The notes beneath the pieces are model-generated. The model had not been told where the DNA came from. It made no database searches and saw nothing but the letters and a program-made list of their open reading frames with translations. A program made the translations under genes and the position numbers. Positions 46,472 through 57,895 of a DNA stretch of 64,000 bases are shown here, piece after piece (positions within the stretch are counted from its first letter, which is position 1; every line of letters starts with the position of its first letter). Origin of the DNA: Fasciola hepatica (taxonomy: Eukaryota; Platyhelminthes; Trematoda; Plagiorchiida; Fasciolidae). The stretch lies in contig CANUEZ040000213.1 in NCBI GenBank assembly GCA_948099385.1, positions 62,001 to 126,000 of the forward strand, read 5' to 3'.

Positions 46472-46784
46472 TGTTGTGTCCACAATCGGTAGCAGAACAC
46501 GTAATGGTGGCTTTGCATTTATTTATGCCACTGTGAACACAAAACCCGGCCGAAGCCGGCGACTAAGCTGCAAACAAGCAAGTGAGTTGGCATAAGGAAT
46601 TAAACTACTTGTGTCGTCACGCGCAGCAGAGGAAGACCAATCAGTACACAGCAAAATCGATAGGTCAATACTGCTGGCGCTAAAGCATGGTTAAAGATCG
46701 AGGAAAATTGAGAGTATGTCCATTCATGAGAGGAATATTGATCGGTTGTCCGCGTAGTATGCGAGACCCTAACCAGACACAACA
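46472..46784 (-). repeat. 3' LTR of the TRIM
   Basis: 313 bp, TG...CA ends. On the minus strand an AATAAA lies near 46530. Confidence 0.9.
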
Positions 46785-46844
46785 TCACCTCTCCTCCCCC
46801 TAAGGAAAAAGATCCAAGGCTTGCAACGGATGAAATTGTTCGTA

Positions 46845-47470
46845 GTATTACCAGTAACGGTTGTATCAGTAGTACCTTCATTAGAAGCAGTTGTCGTGGT
46901 AGTATCCACAACAGTAGTATCATCAACAACATTGTTCGAAGTCGTAGTAACAGGAACTATGTTCACAGCAGTAGCAGTGTCCGCAGTAGAAGTAGTAGTA
47001 TTTGTAACAGTAGTTCTTCATAGCATCATTCGTATTAGTAATTATATCAGTAGCAGTAGTAGTAACAGGAACCGTATTCGCAGTAGAATTCACAGAAACT
47101 CCGGTCACAGTATTAGTTACAATAGCAGCAGCAGTTGTTGTTGTACGCATGTGACGATACAAAACACTGAACAAACCAGCGCCAGTATAACTGAGAAAGC
47201 ACATAGGACATACTCGAGCAAGAATGGTGGAAAATTGGGCAAAACGTTGAACGAGAACAAAAACTTCATCAACGAGATGATGGCTGGGAGATGAAATGCG
47301 GTACCAACAGAAGTAGCTGTAGTATTGTTCACCGTAGCAGTGGCAGTAGTAGTAGTGGCATTGCTATTATCAAAAGCAGTAGCATGAGTTACACTGGTAG
47401 TCATTGCAGAAGAAGAGTAGCGGTAATCATCATAATGACAGTGTAGTAGCAGCAACAGTAGTATTAGCAT
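46845..47470. repeat. AGT/GTA-rich interior of the TRIM
   Basis: Degenerate triplet-rich DNA (GTAGTA, CAGTAG) with all frames yielding Val/Ser- or Thr/Asn-rich low-complexity peptides. Open frames here (46821-47294 plus, 47117-47491 minus) are composition artefacts. Confidence 0.8.
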
Positions 47471-47787
47471 TACGCATGTAATATAACACAAAACGGCGTC
47501 GTTAGAATAAAGGACGTATACAGGACAAAGCCGAGAAAAGTGAACTAAGCATTAAAAGAAAACAATAAAAAAAGTTATCAACGAAAAGCGTCTCGGAAGT
47601 TAGGAGTAACACTCTGGTCCTGATCACTCACATCTGCAGATAGACTTGTGGCCACAGTGCCAGAGCATTCTTGCGTAGATCCGACAAATGGTTTCGCTGA
47701 ATCGTCGAAAATGGTAAATCACCCTTAATTTCCATGTCAACTGTATTTATAAATCCATTAATATGAGCCGATGTCCGCGACGCCAAA

Positions 47788-48100
47788 TGTTGTGTCCACA
47801 ATCGGTAGCAGAACACGTAATGGTGGCTTTGCATTTATTTATGCCACTGTGAACACAAAACCCGGCCGAAGCCGGCGACTAAGCTGCAAACAAGCAAGTG
47901 AGTTGGCATAAGGAATTAAACTACTTGTGTCGTCACGCGCAGCAGAGGAAGACCAATCAGTACACAGCAAAATCGATAGGTCAATACTGCTGGCGCTAAA
48001 GCATGGTTAAAGATCGAGGAAAATTGAGAGTATGTCCATTCATGAGAGGAATATTGATCGGTTGTCCGCGTAGTATGCGAGACCCTAACCAGACACAACA
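47788..48100 (-). repeat. 5' LTR of the TRIM
   Basis: 313 bp with no difference from the left LTR that I could find by reading. Confidence 0.9.
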
Positions 48101-49122
48101 GAAAGAAAATTTGGATTTATTTATCTTGTACTATGAAAAATATTCAGGAATAGCTTCGAATACGGAAAAACTCTTCTAATGTGAGTCTGAATAAACTTTT
48201 TGGTTCAAACGACTTCATGTGTTTAAATTATACAGCACTGTGATGCACGCTCCTCACACGTCAGATGAGAGTAAAAGGATCAATCTAATGTAGAGTGCTC
48301 AATTATGAGGATGATTCGAAAGGAGAGTACGGCGTATGCAAAACTTATGAGCAGCGGTAAACACGAAGCCGGTCGTGTGCTTCCGGAAGAATTTGTCCTG
48401 TCACCCAGATACAATAATATCCTACTTGCATAAATGAGTACGTATCACCTTCACTCCCGCGAGAAAAAGTTTACACTCGCTGCTACAGAAATGTGAAATG
48501 TTTCATTGGGTATCAAACCGGAGTCCGGTCTGAATTGATCTGTATGAGTTGTTACACGACTCTCAACTCCTACAGATCCGGTACAATTATTCCTATTTCA
48601 ATGGTTGGTACACTGGCATTCAGTACATAAGCCTTAATAATACGCCCGCACTTATGACCATCCACCAGGACAGCATTGATTTTGTCAGTTCTTAAAGCCT
48701 TCAGAACTTCCATTGGGTGTAAAAGTAAATCCTAGAAAACGAACGTTATTTTCCAAAGTAACCATAGGGTTTTGAATCGATTGCCCGATCGCGCGCTTCC
48801 CGGCTTGAAGCAGTTCGATATGTGAAGCAGTTACCTAAGTGACTGTCGGGCTTTGGTTTCTGAAGGATTGCAATACTCTTAATGAGGCGAAAAATCTCAT
48901 CCAAACCCTTATTTTTTAATGCTGCGTTTATATGTGTCTGTACTTGTGTTGTCGAAAATCGGTCAACAAATCATCTTCTTCGTATTCAGCTTCTCTTTCC
49001 CAAATGATCTACAACTTCTTGTACTAAGTGGTCGGAATATAAAACTTTACATAAATTGTTCTTTTTTATTCGTCATATCTATGGTGATCTGTGGGCAGTG
49101 GAGACTGTGTGGCCCTGGGTGG

Positions 49123-49407
49123 TGTATTTGGTTGAAGTAGCCACGTACGCAATCAGACAGTCTTGCACTCACGCACCGTTACTGACTGTCTATTGGTTGA
49201 TGCCTATTCGTTGCCACGATTAGTCACACGTACGAGCCTGGCACCTGCGTGAACCATTCACGTAATTACATTTCGCACAGCACAGGAAGACCGAGCCCGT
49301 TGCATTTACAGCTTGTGCCTGTTTGATTTTCCGTGCTCGCTTGGATGTGCGTTAATAAACGGTTTATCCGCGTTCCGTGTCTTGTTCTACTACTGATTTC
49401 TGAACAA
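49123..49407 (+). repeat. LTR family L, divergent member, copy 3
   Basis: Starts TGTATTTGGTTGAAG (one change from the other copies) after CCCTGGG. The counterpart of 11880-12165 in inverse orientation. Confidence 0.55.
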
Positions 49408-50506
49408 AAAGCAAGCTACAATGATAAATAAACCGGTGGCTTAGAAGCTCAAAGCTAGTAAAATGTTAGATACTAATAGTTATTACAATTATTATGGTAA
49501 AACTGACCACAATTCATTTCCATCACTACTGTGTAAAAGCTTGTCCCTCTGCAATCAGCTCTGTAGCCTTATAACTCACAAACATATTTGAGGAATACTA
49601 TTTTATGTGACATTTCTGAAGCGAAGTCGCTGTTGATAGTGAGCTGAAGGAAGAAAACGTTTTGGTTTGTTGAAAGTGCATGAATTTCATACCATATTCA
49701 CGATGATGAAGCAGGTTTTACCCCAAAACAATCAATGGAGATGACTTGGCAATCCAGGGAGACGGGAATGTCTATTAGCCCATTTGATACGTTTTTCAGT
49801 GACAGATATTTCTCGAAATCTGTCCGTAAATGACACTATGTTTACTCGTCATAGCCATGTGGAACATTGTGTCACTACAGGAGACAGTGGGTAGAAGCAT
49901 GTGATTTTTATTCAAACAACTCTTTCTATCTGGATTTTGACAAGGAAAAACACCATCTGAAGAGAATTGAATTTATTCAGTGGGGCATGCATTTAACTAC
50001 CAACGAAGGTCGTGAATTGTTGGGAAAAATGCAAATTACTGTGCATACCATCTTGTCTAAAACACTCATTTTAATACAATCCACGATGAAGCTCACAAGG
50101 CTTACAAAACGAGACCCTTGATAAGAAATTCTCCAAAGAAACTCAGTCTGGTATGCCTGCTGTTGCAAACCAATTAAGCCCATTGGAATTAGCTGCAATG
50201 AATCATGATAAAACTTATCCGGATGGAAGTGTCATCTGCAGCACTATGAACAACGCGAGTGAAAAAGATTTTGCATTGCGATGGGTCTTCTGTTCCTAAT
50301 TTTCTTCATAATTCACCGAACAAACGTTGTTAATATAAAGTTGTGTACTAACTTGATATAAATAACTAGCTTTAGCCCTGTTCTGCTTCTTGAAAAAATT
50401 GAATTTCCTTGGTCTTAGTCAACACGACAAGTTGACCGAGTTTGGTAAACGGTCAAATATGAATGTGGTGTAGTACACAAGGATGAGCACTCCTCTGCCT
50501 GGGGGT

Positions 50507-50768
50507 TGTTCGTTGTTCGATCCGCAAAATAAAAACCAATTCCGCTGTATCGGTTCAAGTGGTCACTCGCGCAATCACTGTCTCACACGCATGCACCGCT
50601 ATTGACTGCCTATTGATTGATGGCATGACCACTCTGGATCGCATTTACTGCTTGAGTTTGCCAGAGGAATATTCACTTGTTAGCTTGCCCGCTTACAAGC
50701 GAGTTAACTGATGTGTTAATAAACGGATCTGTTGCGTACGTAGCTCTCCGGTAATTCCAAACACAACA
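50507..50768 (+). repeat. LTR family L, copy 3
   Basis: 262 bp, TGTTCGTTGTTCG start and CACAACA end, preceded by TGCCTGGGGG. Confidence 0.6.
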
Positions 50769-51131
50769 AACTGCATGAGCAAAAAGGCTCAGTCACTGTT
50801 TCATCGGGAACCCACACTTACAATAATTGAACAATAATATGGCTTCCAATTGCCTGCTCAATACAGTATTATTTGAAACTATGGAGATCAAGTTTACCAC
50901 AGATGGTTTTCTCCACTAAGGAATAAGTACTAATCACGCCAGGAACAGTTAATTTTGCTGAAGGTTCGATTATATTTGTGTTGTACAGTAGGAAGAAAAA
51001 ACAGCAAACACAACTGCATTATATCATGGCTCTATAGAAATTTCGCTGTTCATAGCAGGCTGGTGGGAAAAGAAGGTGATTATTTGGAATGAACGAAACT
51101 GAAATCAGGGTCGTATGAGCTTCCGGGGCTA

Positions 51132-52961
51132 TGTAAGGTGATAACAAATATGATCGCCATAAAACAGTTGATTATTGGTTGACCTTTGGCGATCATCTCC
51201 TTTAGAGTTATTTCAAGCCACATAACTAGTGTGATAAAGAGCCCGGAATTACAAGATACTGATTGCGAGAATCGAGACACTTGATCCGTCACGTAAAGCT
51301 GCCATTTTGGGCTATCATCTTTCTGTTCCTTGACAGTGTTGCAATTTGTTCCTTAGGACAATTTCCATTGCAAAGAACGAGGATTGTTCCTTTCTGTCGA
51401 CTCTATCAGCCAGCTGTGTCATCCAGCTAAAGATGATCTTATTATTATGCCTAAACAAATAAAAACGTTTGCGAAGAGAATGGGATGCCAAATATGGAAG
51501 AGGGGAGAAAGTACAGCTAGTTGATGTCCATATCATTCGGAGTTCCCAACCGACTGACAACCAACAGTTCAATCACCAGGTTTTTCATGCCCGGCTGCCG
51601 TTCCCGAAAAATTCGCAACAGGCAATAATTGGTATCTTTGGGGGAAACAAATGAGAACTTTTCTCAAGATTTTCCGAAACATGTGTTATTCCAACGTCAT
51701 CTACGGCATAATCACGGCAGAGATATTCGACAGGGTGGTTAACTCAGGAAAACTGGGGAATGGGGTTCCTCCGGAGATATTTCGACGCTGTAGACATCTA
51801 ACTGATACACTAAAGCTGGTAACGGAATGTTAGAGGGGAAATTCCAAGCCCAGATCCAACATGCGGATGAGACCATCTTTACGTATGCGAGTAACATTTG
51901 TTACCGAAATGGACGAGGTTTTGCCGATGAATCCCTGAACAGTTTGTCCTCCTCTAGAGTTAAAATAAATTTATTACGTAATCGCTGGAAGATTTGGAAA
52001 CGTTCGTAGAATGAGCAGAAATACGTGAACGAAGGGACAAACAATCCCAAACGTGTTTCGCAATTCAGGCACGCCACCGCTCAACGGCTGACGCAACCGA
52101 CAATGAAGGGCATACCCCCACAAAGAATCCTACTGAACCTAAACATCACCATGCACGGGAAATCAAAACAGAAACACCTGGAGAACTTGGTGGCAGCCTC
52201 ATAGAGAGTTGAACAATATGGCTTTAGGCTGAGGTCACAAAATGCCGTTTCCCACAACCCCAGGTGAGCTATTTGGGGTAAGTATACTTTTCTTCTGGAA
52301 TTCATATTGACCCTGAAAAGATCGAACATGTAGCAACAAGATCAACTGCACAGAACAGAAGAAGAGAAAAGTTTTCTGGAAATGTGGTCGTACTACAGCC
52401 CTTTTCTTTTACAATCTGCTTTGTTTGCCTCTCCTTTCGAAGCGCTGTAAGGAGGAAAAAGACAGCTTCCATAGAATGCGGCATGTGACATGACCTTTGC
52501 TGAAAGTCAGTAGATGATTTACTCTGCTCCTATGCTAACACTACCAAACATGTCACCTTCTGCTAGCCAGTTCACATTAGATATGAAAGCCAGTGGTTCG
52601 AGGATTGGGACGGTATGAGCACAAATCACAAAGGATGGAAGGGACCACATATTAGCCTATGGAAGTCAATGCCTGAGTAAATCAGAACTTGATTACTACA
52701 CGACGAGAAAGGAAACGTTAGTACTAGGATTTTTTCTGAGACGATTGAGGTGTTATCTAATGGGAGACTTATAGTTATGAAGAAGCTGGCGTCAGTACTG
52801 GCTTTCGTTAGTGCTACTCGCCTCTATGGTTGGGGTTGAAGGAACGTGGATTATAGTTGGTTAGACATTTTGAGGGACAATGATCAGGATAGAAGTCAAG
52901 TGGCTCGAATGCTTAGCTGTCTGCTCGTCAAACTGTCGTGCCAATCACTCACGAAAATGTC
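51132..52961 (+). mobile_element. Decayed Ty3/gypsy element G2, copy 3 (3'-truncated)
   Basis: In order: LTR (51132-51334), leader, gag (51651-52009 with a stop between the two frames), RT remnant (FRNSGTPPLNG to about 52290), RNase H (DGRDHILAYGS equivalent) and a piece with SQVARMLSCL near 52900. That piece matches the usual EGQVARWLE stretch between RNase H and integrase. Integrase is absent because the copy ends at the (AT)n tract. Confidence 0.7.
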
Positions 52962-53033
52962 ATTTCGACAAACAAATTTACAAGGCGACATCATATAGTG
53001 AGCGGAGAAAAAAATCACAGACTTTGTTTTATG

Positions 53034-53076
<43 letters not shown>
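53034..53076. repeat. (AT)n tract at the segment/PLE junction
   Basis: Same tract as 8285-8329, but here followed directly by CGATCGGAATGATTA of PLE1. Confidence 0.95.
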
Positions 53077-53080
<4 letters not shown>

Positions 53081-53320
53081 CGGAATGATTACAAGAAGAA
53101 GATGGAAAGTGTTCTTCATGATCCCAGGAAGTTTGTACTCGAAGATGACTGTGAAGACCCTAAAGAACTAGAACAACAGATATCGACATATGTACAGTTT
53201 CTACTAGAAGGACACTTCATCGATGAATGCACAGCTCACCATCTGAAGCCAAAAGGAACTCAAACTGCACAACTGTATGGTTTACCGAAACAACACAAAC
53301 CCGGAGTGCCACTTTGACCA

Positions 53321-53321
53321 A

Positions 53322-53368
<47 letters not shown>

Positions 53369-53436
53369 ATACTACTACCACTACTATCTATCTAACTATC
53401 TATCTATATATCTATCTATCTATCTATATATCTATG
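53321..53436 (+). repeat. Compound (CTA)n(TCTA)n tract in PLE1 copy 4
   Basis: Longer than the tracts in copies 3 and 5 and not a multiple of three between the flanking codons, so it breaks the RT frame. Confidence 0.92.
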
Positions 53437-53778
53437 ACAATTTCACCACAACACGAATTGGCCAAATGGCTGGAGAAATTGCTCGAGCCAGTTCATAAAT
53501 CAATGGTCAGACACACTATGAAAGACAGTTTAGAAGTAGTAAAGCTTTTGGACCAGATCAATGTGAAAGGGAAACACATGGCTTCATTTGATTTCCAATC
53601 ACTGTTTACGAATGTTCCCGGTCGGGAGGTCATACGTATCATCTGTGACCATGTGGAGCAAAAATAACTGAAAATCGGTATACCAGTATCAGTTCTGGTT
53701 AGACAATTACTACTGTGCACAACAAACGTATCGTTCTCCTTCCTTGGTTGGGCTTACAGACAAATTGACGGTGTCCCA

Positions 53779-54777
53779 ATGGGAACTCCATTGAGTCCCA
53801 TTCTGGCACATATATTTATGGCTCTTCTTGAGGAAAAGGCGAGCAAAATCCTCCAACGTTCACAACTTTACAAACGATACGTTGATCATGTTCTAGTCAT
53901 CACAATAAGTCTAGAAGAGACAACATGGATTATGGATGAACTCGATCGCCTGCATCCGAATATACGATTTACGATGGAAGCAGAACGCGAAGATACACTG
54001 CACTTCCTCGACATTAAAATGACTAGGAAGAATGATGGAACAATCGCCAGATCTGTTTACCGAAAAGAAACTTGGACAGGCCAATGCTTGCAATTTGACA
54101 GCTTTGTGTCTGTGGAATATGAACGTGGTCTGGTCCGAACACTTTATCAAACAGCACGACATATCTGCACAGAAGCCATGATTGACATTGAACTACGACA
54201 GCTGAAAAAATCTTTGACTAGAAACGCTTATCCCGATGCATTTATCGAAAAGCACTGCAAGCCTAAAGTTATCAGACAAACGAACTGTTCAGCAGAAAAA
54301 CTACTAGTCAACCTTTGTCTTCCGATCAAACGTGAAGACATCAATTGCTTGCTCAAACGACCACTTGGATCAGCGCTTGCCCGAAAATATTATGCAGCTG
54401 ACATCAGAATTGTTCATCGAACGATTGAGATCCCCACACCGTCGGTGAAACAACGTCCACCTCTGTACACCAAATCGAATCCGATTTACCAAGTTCAGTT
54501 TAGTTGCGGAGCAGCCTACGTGGGTCGAACAGAGCGGCAGATACGTAACCGAGTGATGGAATATATTCCAAATTGTTTACCACGTTTTGTGATGCAATCA
54601 GGGTCAGATCAAAGGCATAATGACAACGTTAGAAACCAAAAGATCCCGTCATCGGCCGTCGGTCGTCATCTCCTGATGACGCAACATCCAGCTGACCGAA
54701 GCACTGCGTTTCGGGTCATTTACGTGGCAAAGAATACCAGGCATTTGAGGTTTGTTCAAACCATTGCCATACATTGA
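53779..54777 (+). CDS. PLE1 RT palm, linker and endonuclease, copy 4
   Basis: 332 uninterrupted codons. It starts at the Met of the VPMGTPLSP motif, which is an internal Met. It holds the whole C-terminal two-thirds of the protein, including the GIY-YIG nuclease. The second catalytic Asp of YVDD is His. The sequence is closest to copy 3 (EREDTLHF, ARSVYRKE retained). Confidence 0.75.
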   Translation: MGTPLSPILAHIFMALLEEKASKILQRSQLYKRYVDHVLVITISLEETTWIMDELDRLHPNIRFTMEAEREDTLHFLDIKMTRKNDGTIARSVYRKETWTGQCLQFDSFVSVEYERGLVRTLYQTARHICTEAMIDIELRQLKKSLTRNAYPDAFIEKHCKPKVIRQTNCSAEKLLVNLCLPIKREDINCLLKRPLGSALARKYYAADIRIVHRTIEIPTPSVKQRPPLYTKSNPIYQVQFSCGAAYVGRTERQIRNRVMEYIPNCLPRFVMQSGSDQRHNDNVRNQKIPSSAVGRHLLMTQHPADRSTAFRVIYVAKNTRHLRFVQTIAIH

Positions 54778-55250
54778 TGGAAACCTAATATTGTGTCAGC
54801 AGAAACAGTTCTTTGTTCATGTGTCTTTACCATGGTGACGTAACTTAACTATTGAAATTTCCCCTATATTTATCGAAAATTATGCTTTTACATGAACTTA
54901 TATAAACAGTATGGTTGTGCAGTGTGCACCATGTTGAGATGCAGCGAAATCGTCCCGGACATGAATCGTGCAATGTTGCAACTGTGGCTTTTCTTTTCAA
55001 GATTATTTCGGGAAAAGCATGCCTAAATTTCCTCAGATCTCGTCTCCCGAAATCAACCATTAGGTCTCTCGATGACCTAGTCAGATTTAGATGTAAAATT
55101 GCCACGATTCGAGTTCGTATTAATTTTCTGGAACAAAATGTGTCCGTTGCAACAGATACCCGATTACGTTTTGCAAACGCTTACGGAGGAATAAGATCTG
55201 TGCCTCTACCAGGAATTTGAGACCTTTGATGCGTTCTCAGATTGATGATT
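54778..55250 (+). mobile_element. Start of a further PLE1 unit, truncated
   Basis: Leader and N-terminal frame (54915-55220), equivalent to 41323-41790. Cut at GATGATTATA near 55250, where inverted PLE1 sequence begins. It shows copy 4 was also part of a head-to-tail dimer. Confidence 0.8.
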
Positions 55251-55253
55251 ATA

Positions 55254-57895
55254 AACCATAATTTTCGATAAATATTGGTGAAATTTCAAGCGTCATGTTA
55301 CGTCAACATGGTAAAGGCACATGCTTAAAGAACTGTTTCTGCTGACACAATATTAGGTTTCCATCAATGTATGGCAATGGTTTGAACAAATCTCAATTGC
55401 CTGGTATTCTTTGCCACGTAAATGACCCGAAACGCAGTGCTTTGGTCAGCTGGTTGTTGCGTCAATGGAAGATGACGAGCGACGGCCGACGACGGGATCT
55501 TATGGTTTCGAACGTTGTCATTATGCCTTTGATCTGACCCTGATTGCATCACAAAACGTTGTACCCAATTTGGAATATATTCAATCACTCGCAACTCCGC
55601 AACTACACTGAACTTGGTAAATCGGATTCGATTTGGTGTACAGAGGTGGACGTTGTTTCACCGACGGTGTGGGGATCTCAATCGTTCGATGAACAATTCT
55701 GAGGTCAGCTGCATAATATGTTCGGGCAAGCGCTGATCCAAGTGGTCGTTTGAGCAAGCAATTGATGTCATCACGTTTGAATGGAAGACAAAGGGTGTCT
55801 AGTAGTTTTTCTGCTGAACAGTTCGTTTGTCTGATATCTTTAGGCTTGCTGTGCCTTTCGATAAATGTATCGGTATAAGCGTTTCCAGTCAAAGATTCTT
55901 TCAGCTGTCGTAGTTCAATGTCAATCATGGCTTCTGTGCAGATATTTTGTGCTGTTTGAAATAGTGTTCGGACCAGAACACGTTCATATTCCACAGACAC
56001 CAAGCTGTCAAATTGCAAGCCATAAATATATGTGCCAGAATGGGACTCAATGGAGTTCCCATTGGGACACCGTCAATTTGTCTGTAAGCCCAACCAAGGA
56101 AGGAGAACGATACGTTTGTTGTGCACAGTAGTAATTGTCTAACCAGAACTGATACTGGTATACCGATTTTCAGTTATTTTTGCTCCACATGGTCACAGAT
56201 GATACGTATGACCTCCCGACCGGGAACATTCGTAAACAGTGATTGGAAATCAAATGAAGCCATGTGTTTCCCTTTCACATTGATCTGGTCCAAAAGCTTT
56301 ACTACTTCTAAACTGTCTTTCATAGTGTGTCTGACCATTGATTTATGAACTGGCTCGAGCAATTTCTCCAGCCATTTGGCCAATTCGTGTTGTGGTGAAT
56401 TTGTCATTGATAGTAGTAGAAGAAGTAGTTGTAGTAGTATTAGTATTAGTAGTAGTAGTAGTAGTAGTAGTATTGGTCAAAGTGGCACTCCGGGTTTGTG
56501 TAGTTTCGGTAAACCATACAGTTGTGCAGTTTGAGTTCCTTTTGGCTTCAGATGGTGAGCTGTGCTTTCATCGATGAAGTGTCCTTCTAGTAGAAACTGT
56601 ACTTCTGTCGATATCTGTTGTTCTAGTTCTTTCGGGTTATCACAGTAATCATCGAGTACAAACTTGCTGGGCGTAAAACTAACAAATCAAGTCGCAACGA
56701 TAGCTCTTCAATGGCGGATGTGAATGTGCTCAGGCGTGAACAGTGACTTATGTTTGGACGATGTCATCCGGTACTGTCGTTCCAAGTCAATCAGCTTTGC
56801 TTTGAACCAAGTCTCCGCATATTTTCAAGTTTGTTTGACTATTTGTAGTTGTTCGAATAGATATTCGAATTGCGCCTGTGTCTTTATGCTGTTTATTTTA
56901 CTCGGTGGTATGCACAAACGTAGACCACACGAAAGAGCCTGTAGTTGAAGTTCATTCGTGCAACCGATGACAAATTTTTCACAAACTTTTCCCGTTGTTT
57001 CGGAAAATTTGGTTCGGCTAACTTGTGAACGATGGAATTGTGAAGCTTGTTGAATGTACAAAGTTTGGATTTTCGTATGTTTCCCATGCACAAGTTGGTA
57101 AATTTGATTCGGCTAACGAAACTCAGTTCGTCAAGAATTATTGATCATTCGATGCACGTGGTCTGAAGTGTCGTTAGATTTTCTTTATAATCATCAATCT
57201 GACATCGCATCAAACGTCTCAAATTCCTGGTAGAGGCACAGATCATATTCCTCCGTAAGCGTTTGCAAAACGTAATCGGGTATCTGTTGCAACGGACACA
57301 TTTTGTTCCAGAAAATTAATACGAACTCGAATCGTGGCAATTTTACATCTCAATCTGACTAGGTCATCGAGAGACCTAATGGTTGATTTCGGGAGACGAG
57401 ATCTGAGGAAATTTAAGCATGCTTTTCCCGAAATAATCTTGAAAAGAAAAGCCCCAGTTGCAACATTGCACGATTCATGTCCGGGACGATTTCGCTGCAT
57501 CTCAACATGGTGCACACTGCACAACCATACTGTTTATATAAGTTCATGTAAAAGCATAATTTTCGATAAATATAGGGGAAATTTCAATAGCCAAGTTACG
57601 TCACCATGGTAAAGACACATGAACAAAGAACTGTTTCTGCTGACACAATATTAGGTTTCCATCAATGTATGGCAATGGTTTGAACAAACCTCAAATGCCT
57701 GGTATTCTTTGCCACGTAAATGACCCGAAACGCAGTGCTTCGGTCAGCTGGATGTTGCGTCATCAGAAGATGACGAGCGACGGCCGATGACGGGATCTTA
57801 TGGTTTCGAACGTTGTCATTATGCCTTTGATCTGACCCTGATTGCATCACAAAACGTTGTACCCAATTTGGAATATATTCAATCACTCCGTATTT
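55254..57895 (-). pseudogene. PLE family 1, copy 5, a mosaic
   Basis: Minus strand. Tail of a preceding unit (57662-57886), N-terminal frames (57243-57524, 56825-57091), RT entry with the same deletion as copy 2 (56670), a TGA and a 20-codon triplet tract (56411-56470). Then RT motif A (56174-56407), ending in the same TAA (56174-56176) as copy 4. A deletion of about 265 bases near 56022 removes the catalytic YVD region. Linker (55581-56018) and GIY-YIG end (55364-55594) are in different frames. Confidence 0.85.
56410..56473 (-). repeat. CTA triplet tract inside the PLE1 RT, copy 5
   Basis: Twenty codons, in frame, with the same interruptions (ATA, CAA, CTT) as copy 3 but a shorter pure run. 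Confidence 0.9.

Larger units (their letters stand above)
46472..48100 (-). mobile_element. TRIM-like LTR retroelement, complete, recent
   Basis: 1629 bp flanked by GAAAG on both sides (46467-46471 and 48101-48105). It has two 313-bp LTRs (46472-46784 and 47788-48100) that read as identical, with TGTTGTG...CACAACA ends. Orientation is minus: the left LTR is preceded on that strand by a purine tract TAGGGGGAGGAGAGGTGA. A primer-site-like TTTGGCGTCGCGG follows the right LTR. The interior of about 1 kb is rich in AGT/GTA triplets and has no pol or complete gag. Such short non-coding LTR elements depend on enzymes of other elements. Confidence 0.92.
45497..53033. repeat. Duplicated segment D, inverted copy 3
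   Basis: Reverse complement of 8330-15960 (copy 1) and, with the adjoining PLE2, of 24147-30228 (copy 2). It has the 1.8-kb unit once. It contains L-family LTRs (49123-49407, 50507-50768) and G2 parts on the plus strand: 5' LTR 51132-51334, gag 51651-52009, RT 52020-52300 and RNase H to 52961. The unit is split by a TRIM at 46472-48100. It retains 52784-52961, which copy 1 has lost. Confidence 0.9.
53077..54777 (+). pseudogene. PLE family 1, copy 4
   Basis: 5'-truncated at the (AT)n tract, starting at the RNDYKKKMES part of the RT entry. It reads to LPKQHKPGVPL, a TGA, then a long triplet/tetranucleotide tract (53321-53436), then RT motif A to a TAA at 53665-53667. From 53779 it is open for 332 codons: motif B, YVDH (53878-53889), LHFLDIKM, linker and GIY-YIG (SCGAAYVGRTERQIRNRV) to FVQTIAIH. 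In the tract the CTA run has been extended by TCTA/TATC repeats, which shifts the frame and adds a stop. Confidence 0.88.

Noticed and set aside
46821..47491. Two long overlapping open frames in the TRIM interior (Val/Ser-rich and Thr/Asn-rich)
   Set aside because: Both are products of AGT triplet-rich DNA and have no domain features.
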